This document shows positions 34,111 to 43,478 of a stretch of 64,000 nucleotides of DNA, piece after piece. The position numbers and the translations under genes are program-made. The stretch covers positions 62,001 through 126,000 of the forward strand of contig NZ_QCZK02000053.1 in NCBI RefSeq assembly GCF_003347595.2. The letters run 5' to 3'. The notes under the pieces were generated by a model. It worked only from the letters and a program-made list of their open reading frames with translations. It was not told where the DNA came from and did not search any database. Each line of letters begins with the position of its first letter. Position 1 is the first letter of the stretch. This DNA is from Botryobacter ruber (GTDB taxonomy: Bacteria > Bacteroidota > Bacteroidia > Cytophagales > Hymenobacteraceae).

Positions 34111-35085
34111 TTATAAGCCGTTTTTCTTTCGTCTTGCATTTTGTAAGCTGTCAACATAGTCGTTACTAAAGTCATTTAAGTTTTTCATGTCATTGTATGT
34201 GCCAACTGAAAGCCCTAAAAAAACTTTACTGTTATTGTCGTCTGAGCCACCCATGCCACCCATGGTTCCCATTGTCCCAGGATTAAAAACAGCTAAACTG
34301 TCTCGTGGTGGTTCATGGGGATTTTTTTCTGTTGTCCATTCCTCATTAAAATCTCTTGTGTCCAGCACGCCCAGTTTTCGTCTCTGTCCGTTTGGAGAAA
34401 TGTAATAGTATTCTTGATTGATTATTCCTTGTTCGTCTTTGAATTGAGTAAATAAAACTCCCGTTTGAGGTATTCTATAAATTCGTCTGCCATCTTCGTA
34501 TTCAGGTTTTTCTCCGTCTGATTGATTAAAAATGACAAGAACATTTCCTTTGTATCCTTCAGGAATTAAGTAAGTTTCCTTTTCAGGGCGTGTAAAATAT
34601 GAACTGGCAAAAGAAAATAAATACATACCGACAACCACAACAATTAAAGTCAATGGAAAAGATAGTAGTCCAAGTATGACCTTTGAAGTCTTTGGTTTTC
34701 CTGTCGGTTTTGGTAAACGCCAATCAAGAAATAGCAGTTGAAGAATAGAACCGCCAATCCATAAATAGAGAATTGGAATGCTAAAGGCACCAATCCACGG
34801 TCCCAATGCCAACGCAACACAATATGCCCAACCAAGTGAAAGCATAAAAGCAGTTAGAATGATAAAAACCAGCCGTAATAAGAATGAATTTACCCGAAAC
34901 AGATGTATGATTGTATTGCCTGTTACGCTAAGTCCAACTGCGAGTGGAACAGTCCAAAAAACAAAAGCATAAGTGTCACCTTTGCCAAACCAGTCTTGTC
35001 TGTATAATACAATTGTCACAGCAACCAAACATGTCAATATGTTTATTAGTCCGCTTAGAAGTTTTATAATAAATGGTCTGCTCAC
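34111..35085 (-). CDS. Multi-pass membrane protein with DUF6843-like domain
   Basis: 324 aa, GTG start at 35085. About five hydrophobic segments in residues 5-170, then a soluble domain beginning YLIPEGYKGNVLVIFNQSDG and containing IYRIPQTGVLFTQFKDEQG and INQEYYYI, which resembles DUF6843. The C-terminal tail is Gly/Met/Asn-rich. Base composition is lower in GC than the genes on either side. Flanked by sequence that could be a cassette boundary. Function unknown. Confidence 0.72.
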   Translation of the reverse strand: MSRPFIIKLLSGLINILTCLVAVTIVLYRQDWFGKGDTYAFVFWTVPLAVGLSVTGNTIIHLFRVNSFLLRLVFIILTAFMLSLGWAYCVALALGPWIGAFSIPILYLWIGGSILQLLFLDWRLPKPTGKPKTSKVILGLLSFPLTLIVVVVGMYLFSFASSYFTRPEKETYLIPEGYKGNVLVIFNQSDGEKPEYEDGRRIYRIPQTGVLFTQFKDEQGIINQEYYYISPNGQRRKLGVLDTRDFNEEWTTEKNPHEPPRDSLAVFNPGTMGTMGGMGGSDDNNSKVFLGLSVGTYNDMKNLNDFSNDYVDSLQNARRKKNGL

Positions 35086-35206
35086 TGTCGTCTTTTAAAA
35101 TGGCTTTTAACGATATTATATACCGCCCCCCTCCTTCCCCCTACCAAATATAACAGATAAACCGAATACTACAACCGCCTGCAGCCGCCAATCCCCGCCA
35201 AACCGC

Positions 35207-35214
35207 TATATTTG
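35207..35214 (+). promoter_or_regulatory. Candidate -7 promoter element for waaA-rsgA
   Basis: TATATTTG, exact TAnnTTTG match, followed by CAGCAC, 26 bp upstream of the TTG start. Confidence 0.5.
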
Positions 35215-35240
35215 CAGCACGAACCAAACACCTGTACCCT

Positions 35241-36494
35241 TTGCCAAAGCTACTCTACAACATCGGGCTGAAAGCCTACCGTGCTGCCATTGCGATAGCG
35301 GCTCCTTTTAACCAAAAGGCCAGGCTGATGCGGGAAGGGCGTGTGAAGCAATTCGAGAACCTGAGGCAGGCCCTGCAGCACAACCAGGCGCCGGTGGTGT
35401 GGTTTCATTGCGCCTCGCTGGGCGAGTTTGAGCAGGGGCGGCCGGTGATCGAGGCGTTCCGGGAGGCCTTTCCGGGCTACAAAGTGCTGCTGACCTTCTT
35501 CTCCCCTTCCGGCTACGAAGTGCGCAAAAACTACAGCGGCGCCGACTTTATCTTTTACCTGCCACTCGACAGCGCTTCCAATGCCCGCCGCTTCCTGGAG
35601 CTGGTACAGCCAAAGCTGGCAGTGTTCGTGAAGTACGAGTTCTGGCACTATTACCTGCAGGAGCTGCACAAGCGAAATATTCCGGCACTTTCCATCTCCG
35701 CTATTTTCCGGCCCGGGCAGGTGTTCTTCAGAGGCTATGGAGGCTTCTACAGAACCATTCTGCGCAACTTCACGCACATCTATACCCAGAACCAGGAGTC
35801 GGCACAGCTGCTGCAAAGCATTAACATCACCCATGCCAGCGTTGCCGGCGACACCCGTTTCGACAGGGTGCTGCAGACGGCAGCAACCGTAAAGACGATA
35901 CCGGTGGTAGCTGATTTTGTGCAACAGCAGGAGGTGTTTGTGGTAGGCAGCAGCTGGCCGCCGGACATCGAAGTACTGCTTCCGCTCATCCAAAAGTACC
36001 GGCAGCACATCAGATTCATCATTGCGCCGCACGAAATAAGCGAAAGCAGCATCGGCAAACTGATGGAGCAGCTGGGCGAAGGCGCTATTCGGTATTCAGA
36101 GGCTGTGGAGGCTGGTGCAGCAAACGTTAACGTGCTCGTAATTGACAACATCGGCATGCTTTCCTCACTTTACAGCTACGGCACCTATGCCTACATTGGC
36201 GGCGCCTTCGGCAAAGGACTGCACAACACGCTGGAGGCGGCGGTGTTCGGGCTGCCGCTCTTCTTCGGTCCGCGCTACAGCAAGTTTGAGGAGGCAAAGG
36301 AACTGGTGGCCCTGGGCTGTGCTTTCCCGGTGCAGGATGCGGCAGGTCTGCTGGCGGCATTTGAGCAGGTGCACCTTACCCCCGGATTACGCCAAAGCAT
36401 ATCCGAGAAGGAAAAACATTACGTAAAACAAAAGGCAGGTGCCACCGCCACCATTCTCACAGATGTTAAACGCCTGCTAAAACAAACGGCATGA
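35241..36494 (+). CDS. waaA: 3-deoxy-D-manno-octulosonic acid transferase WaaA (KdtA)
   Basis: GT30 glycosyltransferase adding Kdo to lipid A precursor at the inner membrane. 417 aa. N-terminal membrane-associated segment (LLYNIGLKAYRAAIAIAAPF), acceptor-domain motif WFHCASLGEFEQGRPVIE, then VGSSWPPDIEVLLPLI and the C-terminal YAYIGGAFGKGLHNTLEAAV. The start is a TTG, since no ATG or GTG precedes the conserved N-terminus in frame. It overlaps rsgA by 4 nt. Confidence 0.93.
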   Translation: MPKLLYNIGLKAYRAAIAIAAPFNQKARLMREGRVKQFENLRQALQHNQAPVVWFHCASLGEFEQGRPVIEAFREAFPGYKVLLTFFSPSGYEVRKNYSGADFIFYLPLDSASNARRFLELVQPKLAVFVKYEFWHYYLQELHKRNIPALSISAIFRPGQVFFRGYGGFYRTILRNFTHIYTQNQESAQLLQSINITHASVAGDTRFDRVLQTAATVKTIPVVADFVQQQEVFVVGSSWPPDIEVLLPLIQKYRQHIRFIIAPHEISESSIGKLMEQLGEGAIRYSEAVEAGAANVNVLVIDNIGMLSSLYSYGTYAYIGGAFGKGLHNTLEAAVFGLPLFFGPRYSKFEEAKELVALGCAFPVQDAAGLLAAFEQVHLTPGLRQSISEKEKHYVKQKAGATATILTDVKRLLKQTA

Positions 36495-37414
36495 AAGGAG
36501 TAGTTGTAAAATCCACCGGTTCCTGGTACCTGGTACGCGACGAGAGCGGCACGCTGTACCGGGCACGCCTGCGCGGCAAGTTTAAACTGAAAGGGATGAA
36601 AGTCAGCAACCCGCTGGCCGTGGGCGACCGGGTGGAGTTCGATGTGGAGGATGTGGAGGAAAAATCGGCCGTTATTCATAAAATAGAAGACCGCCGCAAC
36701 TACATCATCCGGCAATCGACACACAAGTCGGCACATGCCCATATCATTGCCGCCAACCTCGACCTGGCGCTGCTCGTGGTAACGCTGGTGTCGCCGCGCA
36801 CCTCGTTCGGTTTTATCGACCGCTTCCTGGTTACCGCCGAAGCCTACGACATACCCGCCATGCTCATCTACAACAAAACCGACATGTACGACCAGGACAT
36901 GGAGCGCTACCAGCGGCAGATCAGCCATATGTACGGGCAGATTGGCTACAACACGCTGGCCGTTTCGGCACTGAAAAACGAGGGGATGGAAGCCGTCAGG
37001 CAACTGATACAGGGCAAAACCAGTCTTTTCTCGGGCCACTCCGGTGTGGGAAAATCGAGTATTATCAACCAACTCGTACCGGACCTGGCGCTTAAAACTT
37101 CCGAGATTTCGTCCTTTTCGGATAAAGGCGTGCACACCACCACGTTTGCCGAAATGTTTGAGGTAGACCCGGAAACGTTCATCATCGATACGCCCGGAAT
37201 AAAAGAGTTGGGCATTGTGGATATCCCGAAAAACGAGCTGAGCCATTTTTTCCCGGAGATGCGGGAGCGCCTGAACCAGTGCCGCTTTAACAACTGCACC
37301 CACACCAACGAGCCGGGCTGTGCCGTTGTAGCGGCTGTTCGCGAGAACAGGATTGCCCTGACGCGCTACGAAAGCTACCTGAGCATGCTGCAGGGCGAGG
37401 ATAACAGGAAGTAG
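36491..37414 (+). CDS. rsgA: Small-ribosomal-subunit GTPase RsgA
   Basis: Circularly permuted GTPase in late 30S maturation. 307 aa: N-terminal OB fold (about 1-75), then G4 IYNKTD, G5 SALK, G1 GHSGVGKSS, G3 DTPG in permuted order, and a C-terminal zinc knuckle (CRFNNCTHTNEPGCAV). Start codon overlaps the waaA stop, implying coupled translation. Confidence 0.95.
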   Translation: MKGVVVKSTGSWYLVRDESGTLYRARLRGKFKLKGMKVSNPLAVGDRVEFDVEDVEEKSAVIHKIEDRRNYIIRQSTHKSAHAHIIAANLDLALLVVTLVSPRTSFGFIDRFLVTAEAYDIPAMLIYNKTDMYDQDMERYQRQISHMYGQIGYNTLAVSALKNEGMEAVRQLIQGKTSLFSGHSGVGKSSIINQLVPDLALKTSEISSFSDKGVHTTTFAEMFEVDPETFIIDTPGIKELGIVDIPKNELSHFFPEMRERLNQCRFNNCTHTNEPGCAVVAAVRENRIALTRYESYLSMLQGEDNRK

Positions 37415-37420
37415 CTGTGT

Positions 37421-38059
37421 TTACTCGTACTTTTTGGCAGGCTCCAGCACTTTGTCCACTACATGCACCACGCCATTGCGGCAATCGGCATCCTGCATGG
37501 CCACAATGGCATCGTTTATCCTGACTTCGCCCCCTTTCTTGGCCACCTTCAGCTGCTGTCCGCCTGCTGTAATGAGCGTGGCGCCATCCTGCAGGTCTGC
37601 GACCGTCAGTTTTCCGGCAATGAGGTGGGTGCTTACCAGTTGCTGCAGGCGCTCTTTGTTCTCCGGCTTCAGCAGCTCTTTGAGCGTTTGCCCGTACTTT
37701 GCTTCAAAGGCAACATCGCTGGGCGCAAACACCGTGTAAGGTCCCGTGCCATTCAGTTTCTTTACCATACCCGACAACTTCAGCAGCGCCGAAAACTCGG
37801 TCAGCGTGTCTACCCGCGAAATGTTTTCCGGGATATTGTGCGACGGCACCATTGGGTACTGGTTCAGCGGAACTGTCTTTAAGATGTGTACGACTTCCTT
37901 CGTGTCGGCAGGCATTTTGGGAAGAATTTCGCTGCTGTCAGTAGCGGAGAGATCTTCAGCCTTGACCTGCTTCCCGCTGTTTGCTTCCGTACCACAGCCT
38001 GCGAAGGATATTACCAGGAACAAAGCAATACCCCAACCCCCTAATTCATTATAACTCAT
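37421..38059 (-). CDS. Fasciclin-domain lipoprotein
   Basis: 212 aa. Lipobox VISFAGC (Cys at about residue 22), a linker, then one fasciclin (FAS1) domain from about residue 85: TEFSALLKLSGMVKKLNGTG, YTVFAPSDVAFE, LVSTHLIAGKL and NGVVHVVDKVLEP. The FAS1 domain is an adhesion or scaffolding fold. Its stop faces the rsgA stop with 6 bp between them. Confidence 0.9.
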   Translation of the reverse strand: MSYNELGGWGIALFLVISFAGCGTEANSGKQVKAEDLSATDSSEILPKMPADTKEVVHILKTVPLNQYPMVPSHNIPENISRVDTLTEFSALLKLSGMVKKLNGTGPYTVFAPSDVAFEAKYGQTLKELLKPENKERLQQLVSTHLIAGKLTVADLQDGATLITAGGQQLKVAKKGGEVRINDAIVAMQDADCRNGVVHVVDKVLEPAKKYE

Positions 38060-38210
38060 TGCTTTGTAAACTTTTCACCATAGAATAACCCTCACCTGTT
38101 TTAACTCCAATTCTGCAACTTGAGTTACACATATTTGCCATAAAACATAACTTTTTAATCCATTTTTATAGCCTTCCGGGCATAATAGGGCAGGCTTCGG
38201 TTAAATTCCG

Positions 38211-38218
38211 TATTTTTG
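38211..38218 (+). promoter_or_regulatory. Candidate -7 promoter element for the cyclophilin gene
   Basis: TATTTTTG, exact TAnnTTTG match, followed by CAGCAG, 36 bp upstream of the ATG. Confidence 0.5.
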
Positions 38219-38254
38219 CAGCAGTTACTGTATGTTACATTAAAAGAAAGCAAT

Positions 38255-38713
38255 ATGAAAACCGCCGAAATACACACCTCCAAGGGCGTCATGAAAGTAG
38301 AATTTTACGAGAAAGATGCTCCTAAAACCGTTCAGAACTTTACAGACCTGGCAAAAAAAGGCTTTTACGACGGCCTTACGTTTCACCGCGTTATTCCTGA
38401 TTTTGTGATACAGGGCGGCTGCCCCAACACACGGGAAGGCGCAAAAGGCGTGCCCGGCACAGGCGGCCCCGGTTATAAAATAGATTGCGAACTGACCGGC
38501 GAAAACCAGTACCACGACCGCGGCGTTCTGTCGATGGCGCATGCCGGACGCAACACCGGCGGCTCGCAGTTCTTTATCTGCCACAGCCGCAAAAACACCG
38601 CCCACCTCGACCGCAACCACACCTGCTTCGGCAAAGTGGTGGAAGGCCTGGATGTGGTAGACCAGATCAAAGCAAACGACCGTATCGAGAAAATTGTCGT
38701 AAACGAAGACTAA
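38255..38713 (+). CDS. Cyclophilin-type peptidyl-prolyl isomerase
   Basis: 152 aa, no signal peptide, so cytoplasmic. Prolyl isomerase that accelerates protein folding. ATG 38255 chosen over the in-frame 38216 because the latter overlaps the promoter. Active-site motifs [32 protein letters not shown] and [18 protein letters not shown] are intact. Confidence 0.95.
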   Translation: MKTAEIHTSKGVMKVEFYEKDAPKTVQNFTDLAKKGFYDGLTFHRVIPDFVIQGGCPNTREGAKGVPGTGGPGYKIDCELTGENQYHDRGVLSMAHAGRNTGGSQFFICHSRKNTAHLDRNHTCFGKVVEGLDVVDQIKANDRIEKIVVNED

Positions 38714-38738
38714 CACACCCTGTGTTATATTTACAGAT

Positions 38739-38765
38739 AAAAGCCGCCTGCAAAGCGGCTTTTAT
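38739..38765 (+). terminator. Terminator of the cyclophilin gene
   Basis: AAAAGCCGC (38739-38747) pairs with GCGGCTTTT (38755-38763), then ATT. 26 bp after the stop. Confidence 0.8.
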
Positions 38766-38962
38766 TGTGAAGTACCTGCTCCCTGTTTCGATTTATCCTG
38801 AAATTTAGGCTGCCTTTTTACCCCCTGCGTCAGATTTATACTTAGCTTTATAGTTGCTTACCGCTACTTCAGCAGATTAACAGCTGACGGGTCAGGTGTA
38901 CAGCACAACAGCAAATTAAATAATAGCCGCTGCCTTACCGGCCGCCGGCCCACTTCTGGCTT

Positions 38963-40270
38963 ATGAAGAAATTAGCATTACACTGGCAGATTATTATTGG
39001 AATGGGATTGGGCGTGCTCTGGGGAATACTGGCCAGTTCAGCCGGGTTCATCGATTTTACCATCGACTGGATAAAGCCCTTCGGCACCATTTTCATCAAC
39101 CTGCTCAAACTGATTGCCGTGCCGCTGGTGCTGGTATCGCTTATCACCGGCGTTGCCAGCCTCTCCGACATTAGCAAGCTCTCCCGCATCGGCTCCAAAA
39201 CCATCGGCATTTACCTGCTCACTACCTTAGTGGCTGTTGTACTCGGGCTTGTGCTGGTAAACACCTTTAAACCGGGCAATGCCTTTTCGGCGCAAAAGCG
39301 CGAGGAGTTTAAGGAGCAGTACGCCTCCGCCACCACCCAACGCTCTTCCGATGCCGAAAAAGTAAAGCAGGAAGGGCCACTGCAGCCTTTGGTAGATATT
39401 GTGCCCGCCAACATCTTCTCCTCCATCACCGACAACGGCAAAATGCTGCAGGTTATCTTTTTCGCGCTCCTGTTCGGCATTGCCCTCATCCTCATTCCTC
39501 CGGACAAGGCACAGCCTGTTGTTGCTTTTTTTGACGGGGTAAACCTGGTGGTCCTGAAGATGGTGGACCTTATTATGCTGGCTGCTCCGTATGGGGTATT
39601 TGCCTTGCTGGCGGGGCTGGTGGTGGAGTTCGCCGGCGACGACCCGGGTGCGGCGCTGGAGCTGCTGCTGGTGCTGGGCTACTATGGCCTGGTGGTTATT
39701 GCCGGGCTGGCGGTACTTATTTTTGTGGTGTACCCGCTGCTGGTTATTACGGTCGGCAGAACCAAATATACCGACTTCCTGAAAGGCATTTTCCCGGCCC
39801 AGATGCTGGCTTTCTCCACCTCGTCGAGTGCCGCTACCCTGCCTGTTACCATGGAACGTTGCGAAAAGAACCTGGGCGTTTCCAAAGAAGTGGCCAGTTT
39901 TGTGCTGCCGCTTGGCGCCACCATCAACATGGACGGTACCAGTCTCTACCAGGCAGTAGCAGCCGTTTTCATTGCACAAGCCTTCGGCATGGACCTGGAC
40001 CTGTACACGCAGTTGGGCATCGTACTTACGGCCACGCTGGCGTCCATTGGTTCGGCTGCCGTGCCGGGTGCCGGGGTGGTGATGCTCGTGATCGTGCTGC
40101 AGCAGGCAGGAATCCCTATTGAAGGGATCGCGCTGATCCTGGCTCCCGACCGGCTCCTCGACATGTGCCGCACCACCGTAAACGTAACCGGCGACGCGGC
40201 CGTGTGCATGATGGTAGCCAGAACCGAAGGAGAATTAAGCCCTGTTCCGGAAGAACACATCAACGCCTGA
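38963..40270 (+). CDS. Dicarboxylate/amino-acid:cation symporter (GltP/DctA family)
   Basis: 435 aa, about eight membrane segments plus two re-entrant loops. Cation-driven uptake of glutamate/aspartate or C4-dicarboxylates across the inner membrane. Serine-rich loop FSTSSSAATLPVTMERCEKN, then GATINMDGTSLYQ and the C-terminal DRLLDMCRTTVNVTGD, all diagnostic of the DAACS family. An inserted soluble stretch (about residues 110-135) separates early helices. Substrate not decided by sequence. Confidence 0.92.
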   Translation: MKKLALHWQIIIGMGLGVLWGILASSAGFIDFTIDWIKPFGTIFINLLKLIAVPLVLVSLITGVASLSDISKLSRIGSKTIGIYLLTTLVAVVLGLVLVNTFKPGNAFSAQKREEFKEQYASATTQRSSDAEKVKQEGPLQPLVDIVPANIFSSITDNGKMLQVIFFALLFGIALILIPPDKAQPVVAFFDGVNLVVLKMVDLIMLAAPYGVFALLAGLVVEFAGDDPGAALELLLVLGYYGLVVIAGLAVLIFVVYPLLVITVGRTKYTDFLKGIFPAQMLAFSTSSSAATLPVTMERCEKNLGVSKEVASFVLPLGATINMDGTSLYQAVAAVFIAQAFGMDLDLYTQLGIVLTATLASIGSAAVPGAGVVMLVIVLQQAGIPIEGIALILAPDRLLDMCRTTVNVTGDAAVCMMVARTEGELSPVPEEHINA

Positions 40271-40305
40271 TCACCTGAACCAGGTAAATTATTGCTCAAA
40301 CATGA

Positions 40306-40399
40306 GGAGCAGAGGCTGTGGTGGCAGGTGCAGCAGAATAAAAAACACCTGAACCGGCAAAAAATAGAGTGCTGCAGCTGCCACCACACCCACTGCTGC
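40306..40399. repeat. Inverted pair of REP-like units
   Basis: Reverse unit 40306-40336, an exact match to the window consensus, and forward unit 40369-40399 (GCTGCAGCTGCCACCACACC core). Located between the symporter gene and the pxp operon. Confidence 0.8.
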
Positions 40400-40504
40400 T
40401 GGGCTGGAGCGGCAAAACCCGGTAAAAAGCAATTTTTTATTACCTGAACCAACTGCCATCACCACTGTCTGCGTATAGTGGACGAACCATCAAACCAAAA
40501 GTAG

Positions 40505-41221
40505 ATGCGCCCATTTCAGTTGTACCCACTCGGTGATACCGCCATTGTGCTCCAGTTCGGAGAAGAAATAGACGATAATATTTTCCCACGGATCAGGGCA
40601 ATAGCCGCTTACCTGGACCAGCACCCCTTCCCGGGGATGATGGAGTACGTACCCGCCTACACCACCATCACGATTTACTACGACCCCTGGGTCATCAGCG
40701 AAAAAGGAAAGTATGATCCGTATGCCATGGCTGTTGCGCACATGCAGGAACTCCTGCCGCAGGCAGCGCAGGAAAAGAAACAGAAAGCCCGCACAATCAA
40801 AATACCGGTGTGCTATGGCGGCGAATATGGGCCTGACCTTGAATTTGTGGCCGATCACAACAAGCTGTCGCCGAAGCAGGTCATCCGGCTCCACAGTGGC
40901 GCAGATTATATCGTGCACATGATTGGCTTCGCTCCGGGTTTCCCGTACCTGGGCGGCCTGCACAAAAAGTTAGCCACACCACGCAAAGACATGCCGCAAG
41001 CCCTCATCCCCGCAGGCTCGGTGGGAATAGCCGGAAACCAGACGGGCATTTACCCCATCGAAACCCCGGGAGGCTGGCAGCTGATTGGCCGTACCCCCCT
41101 GGAGCTGTTCAACCCTAACCGGGAAACGCCAAGCCTGTTGCGTGCCGGCGACATTGTTCGCTTTGAACCTATTTCCGAGAAACAGTTTAACGCCCTAAAG
41201 GAGAAGCAGCATGAGTCTTGA
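40505..41221 (+). CDS. pxpB: 5-oxoprolinase subunit PxpB
   Basis: 238 aa KipI-family subunit of the ATP-dependent bacterial 5-oxoprolinase. N-terminal PLGDTAIVLQFGEEID, then VCYGGEYGPDLEFVADH and the family signature IGFAPGFPYLGGLHKKLATPR, SVGIAGNQTGIYPIETPGGW. First gene of pxpBCA; its end overlaps pxpC by 11 nt. Confidence 0.93.
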   Translation: MRPFQLYPLGDTAIVLQFGEEIDDNIFPRIRAIAAYLDQHPFPGMMEYVPAYTTITIYYDPWVISEKGKYDPYAMAVAHMQELLPQAAQEKKQKARTIKIPVCYGGEYGPDLEFVADHNKLSPKQVIRLHSGADYIVHMIGFAPGFPYLGGLHKKLATPRKDMPQALIPAGSVGIAGNQTGIYPIETPGGWQLIGRTPLELFNPNRETPSLLRAGDIVRFEPISEKQFNALKEKQHES

Positions 41222-42218
41222 GATCATAAAACCCGGCGTATTAACCACCATCCAGGATGCGGGCCGGTACGGGTATCAGAAAGATGGCATCCTGGTTAGT
41301 GGCGCCATGGATACCGTTGCCCTCCGGATTGCGAACCTGCTGGTGGGAAACCTGAAATCAGACGCCGCTCTCGAAGCAACCATCACAGGTCCGCAGGTAA
41401 AATTCGCCTCAGACCAGTTAATAGCCGTTACAGGTGCCGACATGGCGCCTGCTGTGGACGGCACGCCCATTAAAATGTGGCGTCCGGTATTTGTAAAAAA
41501 AGGCAGTACGCTCAAACTTGGATCAGCTACCACAGGCTGCCGCACCTACGTTGCCTTTTCCGGGAGCTTTGCCATACCGAAGGTGCTGGGCAGTTACGCC
41601 ACCTACCTCCGGGCCGCTGTAGGCGGTTATGAGGGAAGAGCTTTACAAGCCGGCGACGTGATTCCCTGCAATGAATTTCCGGAAAAAGTACTGCCGCTGC
41701 TGGAGCAGTTGCAGGCCTCCGGAAACGGACATTCCTTCTGCGAAACCAAATGGGCCGTCGATCCGCATGTGCATCCGGTGTACCAGGAAAACCCTGAAAT
41801 CCAGGTGCTGCGTGGGCCGGAGTATGACCGGCTATCGGAACTGAGCAAAATGTACCTCTGGAAGGAGAAATTCCAGGTTACGGCGCAGTCGGACCGGATG
41901 GGCTACCAGTTGCTGGGAGTTACGCTGTCGCTTTCGCACAAAACAGAACTGATATCAACAGCCGTTACGTTTGGCACCGTGCAGGTGCCGCCCAAAGGCA
42001 GCCTGATCATCCTGATGGCCGATCGCCAGACAACAGGCGGCTATCCGCGCGTTGCCCAGGTAATTACAGCCGACCTGCCCCTGCTGGCCCAGGTGCCGCC
42101 CGGGAAGGTTATCCGGTTCAAAGAAGTGTCGCTGGAGGAAGCCCAGATGCAGTACCTGAAACAGGAATACCACCTGGAGCAATGTAAACAAGGACTCGAA
42201 TTTAAATTCAGAGCATGA
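41211..42218 (+). CDS. pxpC: 5-oxoprolinase subunit PxpC
   Basis: 335 aa KipA/biotin-dependent-carboxyltransferase-like subunit. Opens [20 protein letters not shown], with [13 protein letters not shown] and [17 protein letters not shown]. Works with PxpA and PxpB to open 5-oxoproline to glutamate with ATP. Overlaps pxpA by 4 nt. Confidence 0.93.
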   Translation: MSLEIIKPGVLTTIQDAGRYGYQKDGILVSGAMDTVALRIANLLVGNLKSDAALEATITGPQVKFASDQLIAVTGADMAPAVDGTPIKMWRPVFVKKGSTLKLGSATTGCRTYVAFSGSFAIPKVLGSYATYLRAAVGGYEGRALQAGDVIPCNEFPEKVLPLLEQLQASGNGHSFCETKWAVDPHVHPVYQENPEIQVLRGPEYDRLSELSKMYLWKEKFQVTAQSDRMGYQLLGVTLSLSHKTELISTAVTFGTVQVPPKGSLIILMADRQTTGGYPRVAQVITADLPLLAQVPPGKVIRFKEVSLEEAQMQYLKQEYHLEQCKQGLEFKFRA

Positions 42219-42985
42219 AACCTGCCTTATCCGTCGACCTGAACTGCGACCTCGGCGAAAGCTTTGGCGCCTACCGTTTAGGAAATGATGCCGACATGCT
42301 CGACCTCGTGACTTCGGCCAACATCGCCTGCGGCTTCCATGCCGGCGACCCCTCCGTCATGAAAAAGACAGTGCAACTGGCACTTGCCAAACAAGTAGCC
42401 ATCGGCGCACACCCGGGCTTACCAGACCTGGTGGGCTTTGGCCGCCGCGAAATGGCCGTTACGCCGGAAGAGGTTTTTGACATGGTGGTGTACCAGGCTG
42501 GAGCCCTGGCAGCGTTTGTAAAAGCAGAAGGCGGCACGCTGCATCATGTAAAACCGCACGGCGCCTTGTACAACATGGCAGCTGTAAACAGCGGTCTGGC
42601 CGAAGCCATTGCAGAAGCAGTTTATAAGCTATACCCGGAGGCGGTACTCTACGGCCTGGCCGGTAGCGAACTGGTAAAAGCAGGGAAAAAACTGGGTCTT
42701 AAAACAGCCAGCGAAGTTTTTGCCGACCGCACCTACCAGCAAGACGGCACCCTGACCTCCCGCCGCCAACCCAATGCTCTTATCACCGACCAGGAACAGG
42801 CGGTAAAGCAGGTAATAAGCATGGTGAAAGAAGGAAGAGTCATGTCGGTACAAGGCACAGCCGTTCCCATCCAGGCCGACACCATCTGCATCCACGGCGA
42901 TGGTCCACATGCTATTCCATTTGCCCGCCGGATACGGGAAGCGCTTCTTGCCGAAAACATTGCTGTTGCTGCCCAGCTTCTTTAA
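42215..42985 (+). CDS. pxpA: 5-oxoprolinase subunit PxpA (LamB/YcsF family)
   Basis: 256 aa. [18 protein letters not shown] at the N-terminus, [39 protein letters not shown] and [10 protein letters not shown] are the family signature. Catalytic partner of PxpBC in recycling spontaneously formed 5-oxoproline to glutamate. Last gene of the operon. Confidence 0.94.
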
Positions 42986-43086
42986 AGCTCCTCCGAAAGT
43001 TGTAATTATATTATGCATTTACCGGTTTTTCCGAAATTTTTCGGGATCTACGACATTGCCTGCGCTTATTTTGTTGGGTTTAGCTC

Positions 43087-43114
43087 TGCAGCACCTACCA
43101 CCACAGCCACTGCT
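43087..43114 (+). repeat. REP-like unit
   Basis: TGCAGCACCTACCACCACAG followed by CCACTGCT; 28 nt match in forward orientation. Confidence 0.65.
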
Positions 43115-43311
43115 GTTCCTTTAAAATGAAAATAGCAGCACAAGCCACCCACCCTCTCTAGAAAAAATGCTATCATGAACAAGGCAAACTCCTTCGCTAT
43201 AAATGATTTATATCATCTGTCGTTCGCAACGCCTGTTTCTGTTTTTTACCTAATATTGGTCCCGTAAACGCTATTACATTTTCTTTTAAACAAAGGCAAC
43301 TAATACCATAT

Positions 43312-43433
43312 AGGAAAAAGGATCTTCCATTACGATTCTGCTATTAGCAGATGTTTCTGCAGCTTGCCCACAAGATCCCGAAAGGGATGACAAGAAGGAG
43401 AAATATTTATATGGAAGCGAATAAATAGTATTT
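43312..43433. repeat. MITE-like intergenic repeat, copy 2
   Basis: Shares with copy 3 (50741-50900) the blocks CTTCCATTA, GATTC, TTAGCAGATGTTTCT, CAGCT, GCCCACA, GATCCC, GGGATGACA, GAAATA and TATATGGAAGC. Ends CTTCCAT and ATGGAAG are inverted. Shorter in the middle than copy 3. Confidence 0.75.
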
Positions 43434-43478
43434 GCCATAATCTAGCAACAACTTATTAAACAACACTTTACAGGCAAA

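Larger units (their letters stand above)
42986..43478. other. 493-bp intergenic region with a REP-like unit and a MITE-like repeat
   Basis: Contains the REP-like unit at 43087-43114 and copy 2 of the MITE-like family at 43312-43433. No open frame of interest; no exact -7 motif was found before the acetate transporter gene. Confidence 0.6.
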
